This document shows, in pieces, positions 56,349 through 64,000 of a stretch of DNA of 64,000 nucleotides. The position numbers and the translations under genes were made by a program. The notes beneath the pieces were generated by a model. It saw only the letters and a program-made list of their open reading frames with translations, made no database searches and was not told the origin of the DNA. The number at the start of each line of letters is the position of its first letter. The stretch's first letter is position 1. This stretch comes from Candida dubliniensis CD36 (Eukaryota > Ascomycota > Pichiomycetes > Serinales > Debaryomycetaceae), in the NCBI RefSeq assembly GCF_000026945.1, contig NC_012862.1, positions 1,604,501-1,668,500 on the forward strand. The letters run 5' to 3'.

Positions 56349-57473
56349 ATGACGTCCAAGCACCAACATCAAGAACAAGGACAAGGAAAAAATAAAGCAG
56401 TTACTTTAATAATATGTGTTTGTGGATTATATGGAACATTTTTAACTTGGTCGATTTTACAAGAACGTATAAATACAAAACCATATGGTGATGATAATAA
56501 TGAATATTTCAAAGCACCAATAATTATAAATTTAATTCAAGCATTATTTGCCTCAATAATTGGTTTCATATATAATTATGTCACCATCACATCAACCACC
56601 AAATTCAAATCATCACCAAAAGGAGAAGGATTGCAGGATTCCAACAACAACAATAATAATCCATTTTCTATATTTATCACTAATGGAAAACAAAATTATA
56701 ATGTTTTAAAATTTATGATTTTAATTTCAATTACTTCTAGTATTGCCTCACCAATTGGTTATAAATCATTAAAACATTTAGATTATTTAGCTTATTTATT
56801 AGCAAAATCATGTAAATTAATTCCAGTTATGATAGTTCATTTTATATTTTATCAAACTAAATTCCCCAATTATAAATATTTAGTAGCTGGATTAGTCACT
56901 TTAGGGGTTATTTTATTTACTATGGCTCATGCTACTACCAAAACCAAAATTAATGATGGTAATACATTATTAGGATTGACTTATTTAATTGGATCAATGA
57001 TATTAGATGGATTAACTAATTCAACTCAAGATCAATTATTTAAATTACCTTTAGAAAATAAATTAACTAGTGGGAAATTAATGTCATTATTAAATTTATT
57101 CATCTTTATTTGGACAAGTTTATATACTGTTATTTTCCATAAAGTTGAAATTGATTATACAATTAATTTCATTAATAATTATCCCGAATTATTGATTGAT
57201 ATTATGGGATTTGCTATTTGTGGTGCAATTGGACAAGTATTTATATTTATTATTCTTGAAAAATTTGATTCAATCATTTTAATAACTGCCACAGTGACAA
57301 GGAAAATGTTAAGTATGATTCTTAGTGTGATTTTATTTGGTCATCATTTAAGTTGGGAACAATGGGTTGGTGTTGGATTAGTATTTGGTGGTATTGGACT
57401 AGAAGCTTTCATTAAATTTAAACAACAACAACAACAACAAAGTCAAAAGAATCTTAAATCAAAAGTAGCATAG
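56349..57473 (+). CDS. HUT1: UDP-galactose transporter homologue Hut1 (SLC35B type)
   Basis: This 374-residue multi-pass membrane protein starts with a short Gln-rich tail followed by LIICVCGLYGTFLTWSILQERI, the family's first membrane segment. About ten hydrophobic helices follow, with conserved blocks SPIGYKSLKHLDYLAYLLAKSCKLIPVM (cut here only for description) and TVTRKMLSMILSVILFGH. Hut1 and human SLC35B1 carry UDP-sugars or ATP into the ER lumen and support glycosylation and redox folding. The C-terminus is KSKVA, a KxKxx pattern that fits ER retrieval. A T-tract lies upstream. Confidence 0.9.
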   Translation: MTSKHQHQEQGQGKNKAVTLIICVCGLYGTFLTWSILQERINTKPYGDDNNEYFKAPIIINLIQALFASIIGFIYNYVTITSTTKFKSSPKGEGLQDSNNNNNNPFSIFITNGKQNYNVLKFMILISITSSIASPIGYKSLKHLDYLAYLLAKSCKLIPVMIVHFIFYQTKFPNYKYLVAGLVTLGVILFTMAHATTKTKINDGNTLLGLTYLIGSMILDGLTNSTQDQLFKLPLENKLTSGKLMSLLNLFIFIWTSLYTVIFHKVEIDYTINFINNYPELLIDIMGFAICGAIGQVFIFIILEKFDSIILITATVTRKMLSMILSVILFGHHLSWEQWVGVGLVFGGIGLEAFIKFKQQQQQQSQKNLKSKVA

Positions 57474-57803
57474 AAAATGGAAGGAGGAATCTCATGTTTT
57501 ATAGACTTTTAATATAGAATACCGTTTTACATTACTTATGTGCAAAGGGTAGCTAAAAGAACTTTTATAAATAACTTGTATTATGGAATTGTAATAGCTT
57601 ATAGGTAGTTTGTTGAATTGTAAAAAAAAACAGTTGATAGTTGATAGTTGATAGTTGTACCAAGATATCGAATTAGCAACAGTGAGAAAGCAGTAAAAAG
57701 AAAAACCAATCCTTTGGCGAGGGGCGGTGACGACAGGGGACAAAAAAAAAAAATCAAACACTATTCTTAGCAACATTCCGAGGGTTTTTTTTTTTCAAAA
57801 TAC
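57474..57803. other. Intergenic region HUT1-PFA3
   Basis: These 330 bases include a GTTGATA tandem triplet repeat near 57633-57656, an A-tract near 57741 and a T-tract near 57786. There is no ORF of note on the coding strand. Confidence 0.5.
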
Positions 57804-58958
57804 ATGGCAGCTATACTATATAAATATTCCATGATTAATAGTAATAACAACGGAAACTCTATCCTTAAATCATTAGAAACATCTTGTTGCTTTTTAGCGA
57901 CTTTGTTTCCTAAAGTATTTTGCACTTTAGTTTTAACATGGTCATTATATGTTCTATTATTTATTTTCCCAAATTACATTAAATCATCCTTGAATTTAAC
58001 AATATTGAATATAATTGGTATAATATTATACGTGCTATGTATTATCACTTATTATAAGATTATTCTAATTGGACCTGGATCTCCATTAGATTATCCGGAA
58101 TTAAGAATCAACAATTTGAATAGAATGATAGACGAGAATCCCTATAACAGTAACAATGATGATCCAATAGATTTACCACCGGAATCAATGATAATACATA
58201 CTATGAAAGTTAATGGCAATCAAGGATATAGGTATTGCACCAAATGTTCAGTGTGGAAACCTGATAGATCTCATCATTGTTCATCATCAGGAAAATGTAT
58301 ATTAAAAATGGATCATTATTGTCCATGGTTTTCCACTTGTATTGGATTTTATAATTATAAATTTTTCATTCAATTCTTAAGTTATGTTGCCATTTATTGT
58401 TGGTTTTTATTTATTATTAGTGCTCGAATACTATATAAATTCATCACCCAAGGATTATTTGAAGATGAAATATTATCACTCAATTTAGTTGCAGTTTTAA
58501 TTCTTTCATTTGCATTTGCCATTGCTGTTAGTGTATTTGCAATATTTCTGATTTATTTATGTTGTAAGAATTTAACAACTATTGAATTCCAAGAAAAACG
58601 ATGTAATTATCGTGGCCATGCAAATGATGAAAGATTCAATTATGAATTTGATAATAATGGGAAACGTAAGAAATTAAATACAAATATTTTTGATTTAGGA
58701 GTAATGGAAAATTGGAAACTGGTTATGGGCCCAAATTGGATCACATGGTTATTACCAATAACTGTTGCTACAATTACAACTACAACAACAACACCCATAA
58801 TATCTGAAGAAGATTTTAATAATGGAATCAATTTTAAAGTTAATGAAGAAATATATACTAAATATCTTCATAATGCTGAATTACAACAACAATTGAATCA
58901 ACAATTGTCTAATTATAAAGATCGATTAAGAAGAGAACGTCAAGCAAATATGGTGTAA
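57804..58958 (+). CDS. PFA3: DHHC-family palmitoyltransferase Pfa3, variant DHYC active site
   Basis: Pfa3 palmitoylates the vacuolar fusion factor Vac8. The 384 residues include two N-terminal membrane segments (about 33-95), GPGSPLDYPE in place of the DPG motif, a Cys-rich domain (about 141-185), two more membrane segments (about 195-260) and TTIE at about 268, the TTxE motif. The catalytic tetrapeptide is DHYC (170-173), a known functional variant in some yeast enzymes. Within the Cys-rich domain the usual HCxxC is HCSSS: the expected Cys is Ser162. The WKPDRSHHC and ILKMDHYCPWF context fits Pfa3 closely. The match to Pfa3 rather than another DHHC protein rests on this block and on general length. 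Confidence 0.86.
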   Translation: MAAILYKYSMINSNNNGNSILKSLETSCCFLATLFPKVFCTLVLTWSLYVLLFIFPNYIKSSLNLTILNIIGIILYVLCIITYYKIILIGPGSPLDYPELRINNLNRMIDENPYNSNNDDPIDLPPESMIIHTMKVNGNQGYRYCTKCSVWKPDRSHHCSSSGKCILKMDHYCPWFSTCIGFYNYKFFIQFLSYVAIYCWFLFIISARILYKFITQGLFEDEILSLNLVAVLILSFAFAIAVSVFAIFLIYLCCKNLTTIEFQEKRCNYRGHANDERFNYEFDNNGKRKKLNTNIFDLGVMENWKLVMGPNWITWLLPITVATITTTTTTPIISEEDFNNGINFKVNEEIYTKYLHNAELQQQLNQQLSNYKDRLRRERQANMV

Positions 58959-59295
58959 AGAGTTCGGTAGCAATATATATATATGTACACACTTGACCCA
59001 GTATTTAATATACTTATAGTAGTTGTTTCATAGAGTTATATCAACTTATCCTAGCTATTACCCTCTTTGTTTGAATTGATCAAGTGTTGAGGATTACAGG
59101 ATTTGTTTGTCCTTCTCTGTGATACAAACAATTTTTTTTTGCCTATTAATTCAAGTTTACTAGCACAAAAAAATTGTCAACGAAATTTTTATATCAACAA
59201 AAAACAACTTTTCAATTCCCCTTCATTTCTCCACACCTACACCTACACCAATACCAAACACTATCCATTAAAGACTTAGTTACCAACTTCTAATC
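58959..59295. other. Intergenic region PFA3-RPD31
   Basis: These 337 bases have a short TA tract near 58975, T- and A-runs and an ACACCTACACC repeat close to the RPD31 start. Nothing else stands out. Confidence 0.5.
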
Positions 59296-61023
59296 ATGTA
59301 TACTGAACTCCCATTTGATGAATTAAAAGTTGATCCAACTCAAAAGAAACGTATTGCTTATTTCTATGATGCTGATATTGGGAATTATGCTTATGGTGCT
59401 GGTCATCCCATGAAACCTCATCGTATAAGAATGGCTCATTCATTAATTATGAATTATGGATTATATAAAAAAATGGAAATTTATCGAGCCAAACCAGCAA
59501 CAAAACAAGAAATGTGTCAATTTCATACTGATGAATATATTGATTTTATTAGTCGAGTTAACCCTGATAATTTAGATTTATTTACTAAAGAACAAATTAA
59601 ATTTAATGTTGGTGATGATTGTCCAGTTTTCGATGGATTATTTGAATATTGTGGTATTAGTGGTGGTGGTTCAATGGAAGGAGCAGCAAGATTGAATCGA
59701 GGTAAATGTGATATTGCCATTAATTATGCTGGTGGATTACATCATGCAAAAAAATCTGAAGCTAGTGGGTTTTGTTATTTAAATGATATTGTATTGGGAA
59801 TCATTGAATTATTACGATACCATCCAAGAGTATTATATATTGATATTGATGTTCATCATGGTGATGGTGTCGAAGAAGCATTTTATACTACTGATAGAGT
59901 AATGACTTGTTCTTTCCATAAATACGGAGAGTTTTTCCCTGGAACTGGTGAATTAAGAGATATTGGAGTAGGTAAGGGGAAATATCATGCTGTTAATGTT
60001 CCATTACGTGATGGTATTGATGATGCCACCTATAAATCAATATTTGAACCAGTAATATCGAAAATCATCGAATGGTATCAACCTTCAGCCATTGTTTTAC
60101 AATGTGGAGGAGATTCCTTGAGTGGTGATCGATTAGGTTGTTTTAATTTATCTATGAATGGTCATGCTAACTGTATCAATTTTGTTAAATCTTTTAACAT
60201 ACCCATGATGGTAGTTGGTGGAGGTGGTTATACTATGAGAAACGTGGCTCGTACTTGGGCTTATGAACTGGGATTATTGAACAATGTCAAATTACCCGAT
60301 GAATTACCTTATAATGAATATTATGAATATTATGGCCCTGATTATAAATTGGATGTTCGATCATCTAATATGTTTAATCAGAATTCTCCAGAATTTTTAG
60401 ATAAAATTTTGACAAACATTATTGCCAATTTGGAAAATACAAAACACGCGCCTTCAGTACAAATGAATGAAGTTCCTAATGATCCAGAAGATTTAGGAGA
60501 TATTGAAGAAGATACAGCCATGGCAATTGATACAAAAGGAGGTTCAGAAATGAGTCGAGATGCTCAAATACAACCAGACAATGAGTTTTATGAAGATGAT
60601 GAGAAAGATAAGGGGGAGAAAGCTATAGTTGATAATAAACAAGAAGAGCAAGATTCAATGAATATTGATAAGAATGAAACACCCGTTGTTGAGAAGAATA
60701 AAGAGATAGTAGAAGATAAACAACAAGATGAAAATGAGAATACAGACGATAAGATAGAAGAGGATAAACCAGAAGAAACAAACCCGGTTGAAGAAAAAGC
60801 TCCAGAGGAAAAAGTAGAAGAAGTAAAACCAGTTGAAGAGAAAGCAGAAGAAGTAAAAGAGGTTGAAGAGAAAGTAGAAGAGTTAAAAGAGGTTGATAAG
60901 CCAGAGGTAACTCCAACAGAGCCAACCAAGGAACTGAAACAAGAGGATCAACCCATGGAAGATGCCACAAAATTAACTGAAGAAGAATTAAAAGAAATTG
61001 AAGAACTAAATAAAGGTTCATAA
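59296..61023 (+). CDS. RPD31: Class I histone deacetylase Rpd31
   Basis: The first 390 residues are an Rpd3-type catalytic domain: [20 protein letters not shown] at the start, the active-site histidines in [13 protein letters not shown], zinc ligands in [12 protein letters not shown] and in [13 protein letters not shown], and the substrate-loop [10 protein letters not shown]. albicans has two Rpd3 paralogues, and the 575-residue length with a long tail fits the longer one, Rpd31. The tail (about 395-575) is Glu/Lys-rich, with repeated VEEK units around 495-550. Residue 325 is encoded by CTG at a site where S. cerevisiae Rpd3 has Thr. Neighbours PFA3 and POS5 are on the same strand. Confidence 0.93.
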   Translation: MYTELPFDELKVDPTQKKRIAYFYDADIGNYAYGAGHPMKPHRIRMAHSLIMNYGLYKKMEIYRAKPATKQEMCQFHTDEYIDFISRVNPDNLDLFTKEQIKFNVGDDCPVFDGLFEYCGISGGGSMEGAARLNRGKCDIAINYAGGLHHAKKSEASGFCYLNDIVLGIIELLRYHPRVLYIDIDVHHGDGVEEAFYTTDRVMTCSFHKYGEFFPGTGELRDIGVGKGKYHAVNVPLRDGIDDATYKSIFEPVISKIIEWYQPSAIVLQCGGDSLSGDRLGCFNLSMNGHANCINFVKSFNIPMMVVGGGGYTMRNVARTWAYELGLLNNVKLPDELPYNEYYEYYGPDYKLDVRSSNMFNQNSPEFLDKILTNIIANLENTKHAPSVQMNEVPNDPEDLGDIEEDTAMAIDTKGGSEMSRDAQIQPDNEFYEDDEKDKGEKAIVDNKQEEQDSMNIDKNETPVVEKNKEIVEDKQQDENENTDDKIEEDKPEETNPVEEKAPEEKVEEVKPVEEKAEEVKEVEEKVEELKEVDKPEVTPTEPTKELKQEDQPMEDATKLTEEELKEIEELNKGS

Positions 61024-61424
61024 TTCAAAGAATATTTAGAGATTGTTTGTCTTTTTTTTTTTTATTGTATTGTATAATTAGATTGTATCGTATTAATTAA
61101 TAAGACTAAGAGATTCATGTAAATTGTTGGTCCAATAGTTCTTCAAACCTCCAACGAAGAAGAAGGTAGCTTTTATAGGGGAAAACTGAACGATTGACTC
61201 ACTAAACTCACACCACCGTCACCTCGTTCTCCTCCCCCACATCCGCATCACTGCCGGCCCAATCAATTTCGCTTCGGAAAAAAAAAAAAAAATGAACAGA
61301 CAAAAAAGTTAAAAAAAAAAACATATAATATCGCAATATAATATAAATACGACATACATACACATATGATCACAAGTGTTTCATATTTATTTATATATCG
61401 TTTGATTTTTAGATTAATATTTTC
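61024..61424. other. Intergenic region RPD31-POS5
   Basis: These 401 bases contain a relatively GC-rich block near 61205-61270 with a CCAAT sequence, an A-tract near 61279-61291 and a T-rich RPD31 3' end. Confidence 0.5.
61258..61265 (+). promoter_or_regulatory. CCAAT box upstream of POS5
   Basis: CCCAATCA lies about 165 bases before the POS5 start in a GC-rich patch. CCAAT is the binding site of the Hap2/3/5 complex, which regulates many mitochondrial genes. A single site is weak evidence. Confidence 0.3.
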
Positions 61425-63017
61425 ATGTTTAAAATCCAGTTTCTTTTTCGTCCTTGTTTAGTTAATAATCACCATCAAACTAATATATCCAGACTAATAC
61501 ATTTTAATTCATTACATACGATAACTAAATCAACCCCACTATCATCGAAATTAATCATTGGGAAAGCTCAATTATCTTTATCAACAACACCAGAAAAAGC
61601 ACAACCGAAAATGGCATTAACGGTTCAATCATGTACTCAATTACCTACGGGGAAATTACCTGAATATATCAAATCTTCCAAAAGTCGATTATACAACATT
61701 GTATGGCTGTCATCATCTCCACCAACAAATATATACATTGCGAAAAAACCTGGTGATGCCAGTGTTCGTGAAGCCATGATTGAATTTATAAATCATTTAC
61801 ATCAACAATATCCATCAATTAATGTTATTGTCAATCAAGAAGTAGCTGATGAATTAATGCATGAATTGAAAACGACAACCACCATTAAACAAAATAGTAG
61901 TAGTAGTATTAGTAGTAGTACTAGTGTTAGTGGTAAATCGATTCAAGAATTAATGGATCCATTAACTGATCATGTTATTTATACTGGTAAAAATGAAGAT
62001 ATTGTTGATAAAACCGAATTGATGATTACATTAGGTGGAGATGGGACAATTTTACATGGAGTTAGTTTATTTCTGAATGTTGTTGTTCCACCAATATTAT
62101 CATTTGCTATGGGTACATTAGGATTTTTATTACCATTTGATTTTAAAAATTATAAACAAACATTTCGAGAAGTTTATGAAGGTAGAAGTAAAGCATTACA
62201 TAGAAATCGATTGGAATGTCATGTCATCAGAAAACAAATAGTTAAAACTTTGGATGATGGAGAAAGAGCTAATAAAAAATTGAAAACTAATGGGGAAAAA
62301 AGTATATCAAAGCTTAAAGAAGAACAATCTTCAAGTAGTAATGGTTCTAGAAAAATTAAAGAAATGATTCATGCTATGAATGATGTCACTATTCATCGTG
62401 GGAGTTCACCAAATTTGACATCATTAGATATTTATATTGATAATGAATTTTTCACTACCACTTTTGCTGATGGAGTTATATTTGCAACACCAACTGGATC
62501 AACGGCGTATTCATTATCATCAGGGGGATCAATAACTCATCCTTCTGTCCCTTGTGTTTTATTAACTCCAATTTGTCCGCGGTCTTTATCATTTAGACCA
62601 TTAATCTTGCCTAGTCTGTCAGATATAATGATTAGATTGTCTGAAAGTAATAGAAATCAAAGAATTGAATTAACCATAGATGGTATAACTCAACCTGATC
62701 TTCATCCTGGCGATGAAGTACATATCACGTCGGAAGTAGCTATTACTTCAGGTGGTCAGTCTTTATTGTCTAGTACTGGTGGTGGTAACAAAACTACTAG
62801 CACCAGTACCAGTGCCGGTACTAGCAGCGGCAGCAGCGGCAGCAGTACCAGTAGTAGCCCTAGTGGTAGTGGAAACAACACTAGTGGTAGTTATGGTGAC
62901 AAAAATGGAATTTGGTGTGTTGCCACTAATCAAAACCAATGGTCAAAAGATTTGAATAGTTTATTGGGATTCAATAGTTCGTTCAGAGATCAAAAGGGGA
63001 AACGATTACATCTATAG
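61425..63017 (+). CDS. POS5: Mitochondrial NADH kinase Pos5
   Basis: This kinase phosphorylates NADH (and NAD+) in the mitochondrial matrix to supply NADPH. The 530 residues start with a basic, acid-free leader (MFKIQFLFRPCLVNNHHQ) fitting a mitochondrial presequence. Then come IYIAKKPGDASVREAMIEFI, the ATP-grasping LGGDGTILHGVS, GTLGFLLPFDF, DGVIFATPTGSTAYSLS, and CPRSLSFRPLILP. These match S. cerevisiae Pos5 (414 residues) better than Utr1 or Yef1. Two Ser-rich inserts (about 275-312 and 445-490) account for the extra length. Codon 398 is CTG at a site where Pos5 has Ser. An internal Met at 61611 could give a version without the leader. Confidence 0.9.
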   Translation: MFKIQFLFRPCLVNNHHQTNISRLIHFNSLHTITKSTPLSSKLIIGKAQLSLSTTPEKAQPKMALTVQSCTQLPTGKLPEYIKSSKSRLYNIVWLSSSPPTNIYIAKKPGDASVREAMIEFINHLHQQYPSINVIVNQEVADELMHELKTTTTIKQNSSSSISSSTSVSGKSIQELMDPLTDHVIYTGKNEDIVDKTELMITLGGDGTILHGVSLFLNVVVPPILSFAMGTLGFLLPFDFKNYKQTFREVYEGRSKALHRNRLECHVIRKQIVKTLDDGERANKKLKTNGEKSISKLKEEQSSSSNGSRKIKEMIHAMNDVTIHRGSSPNLTSLDIYIDNEFFTTTFADGVIFATPTGSTAYSLSSGGSITHPSVPCVLLTPICPRSLSFRPLILPSLSDIMIRLSESNRNQRIELTIDGITQPDLHPGDEVHITSEVAITSGGQSLLSSTGGGNKTTSTSTSAGTSSGSSGSSTSSSPSGSGNNTSGSYGDKNGIWCVATNQNQWSKDLNSLLGFNSSFRDQKGKRLHL

Positions 63018-64000
63018 AAAGAAATAGAACAAATGAGGAAGAAGAGGAAAAGGGTTTGCTATTAGTGATAGAATCTCTTTATGTATTTCCCAAAAAGGAT
63101 ATTTTGTCTTAAATAGATTTGCAACCCATAACAGCATGTTTTTTTTTTTTTTTCTATAGACGTCTTGTAGAATTAGTTATTTCTGTTGCCAAATAAAAAG
63201 TTGAAAAAAACCTACTACCATTGGTGTTGCCAAAAAAGATACAGCTAAGGAAGTCATTCTTTTTTTGCTTCATTACAAGAACACAAACCATTACAGACTT
63301 CATGAATAGTTTAAATAATAACATTTACGGAAAAACTGGAATTGTCAGTTTTTCACTCACTTTTAATATCCAAACGACAGAGGTTTTGCCTATAAATGCT
63401 CTTGCTGGAATTTTAAAATGGATTGATTTCTAACTCCCATCAAATGGTATACTACTGACTATGACTTGCAAGAACCTTCTTAATAGAAATTGCACACATT
63501 AACTACAAATGATTTAGTAGACTGTGTGGAAAACTGTTAATTGGGCCAATGCAAATGAAATGCGACCAATACGTGAAATTTGACATGGGGCCTATTGTTG
63601 TAATTCACCTCGCGGAAAAAAAAAAAATAAATCCAACAATACAATGCTAAGTAGAAAGGTGGCACCACGTTCAAATTTACGAGATCAAGACCAACCAAAC
63701 TATTCTCACAAAAACCACCAAAGAGTGGTTTTCACATTTTTCAAACGAACGACATACAATTTGGCAAGAGAAGCAATTAGTGTTAATTTAGGAGCCACCA
63801 GAAGTAGAAACTGATTAACTGAAATAATTTGATCCTATTTATATTGTACTTTTTAAGGTCACTTATAACTGGGTTCGAATTTCAAACAAGCATCCCCAAC
63901 TTTTTGCGAACCCGGTGTGAGAAAACTGAAAATTTTCTTGGAAAATCTTACTAAAATGTTATCCATGGAAAAAAAAAAACTTAGTTTCAAATTTCCAAAA
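63018..64000. other. Downstream of POS5 to the window end
   Basis: These 983 bases hold a T-tract near 63139-63153 and A-tracts near 63616 and 63969. A 70-codon ORF at 63221-63433 has no recognised signature. GGTTCGAATTT near 63873 resembles a tRNA B-box but lacks an A-box or cloverleaf. I see no gene. Confidence 0.5.

Noticed and set aside
63596..63640. TGTTG...CAACA ends suggesting a tiny LTR
   Set aside because: Only about 45 bases long with a poly-A middle; too short and no target-site duplication seen.
63865..63885. tRNA-like B-box (GGTTCGAATTT)
   Set aside because: No cloverleaf could be built around it.

Overview
The window looks like nuclear DNA from a CTG-clade yeast close to Candida albicans. 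The base composition is AT-rich, with long poly-A/poly-T tracts and many microsatellites. Genes are compact and intronless, both tRNA genes carry introns, and the proteins match Saccharomyces/Candida families throughout. Gene content and order (FCR1, aldo-keto reductase, TDH3, PMT2, ISA2, TPD3, HUT1, PFA3, RPD31) agree with what I remember of a C. albicans chromosome 3 segment. The GAPDH sequence differs from the C. albicans protein as I remember it, so a sister species (C. tropicalis, C. dubliniensis or similar) is plausible; I could not check this. CTG codons probably read as serine here, and the leucines they give under the standard code should be distrusted.

Layout. Positions 1-18.4 kb are gene-dense: RRP1 and SLU7 (+), an Sro9-like La-motif gene (-), the bHLH factor TRY6 (+), DCN1 (-), APC2 (+), TAF12 (-), a YLR419W-like DEAH helicase (-) and tRNA-Trp (-). 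Positions 18.4-25.9 kb are an ORF-free stretch with a possible copia-type integrase scrap, ending at the zinc-cluster regulator FCR1 (+). Positions 27.5-42.8 kb hold an aldo-keto reductase (-), TDH3 (+), a probable CENP-L/Iml3 kinetochore gene (+), PMT2 (+), ISA2 (+), TPD3 (-) and a PMU1-like histidine phosphatase (+). Positions 42.8-50.3 kb are a second ORF-free stretch with a decayed Ty3/gypsy integrase and many simple repeats. Positions 50.3-64 kb hold a Vtc5-like SPX protein (+), tRNA-Tyr (-), SRP68, HUT1, PFA3, RPD31 and POS5 (all +).

The genes form no operon or single pathway; they are mostly housekeeping. They cover RNA processing (RRP1, SLU7, DEAH helicase), transcription and chromatin (TRY6, TAF12, FCR1, RPD31), cullin/APC biology (the divergent pair DCN1/APC2), kinetochore (Iml3-like), PP2A (TPD3), secretory pathway (PMT2, SRP68, HUT1), vacuole (VTC5-like, PFA3) and mitochondria (ISA2, POS5).

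I found no clearly new system. The points most worth checking are a Slu7 without its zinc knuckle, a CTG-codon repeat in SRP68 that should encode Lys-Ser rather than Lys-Leu, a PFA3 that has lost a conserved zinc-finger cysteine, the Iml3/CENP-L assignment, two retrotransposon fossils, a textbook G-quadruplex motif in the TPD3/PMU1-like promoter, and the two 7.4-kb ORF-free regions.
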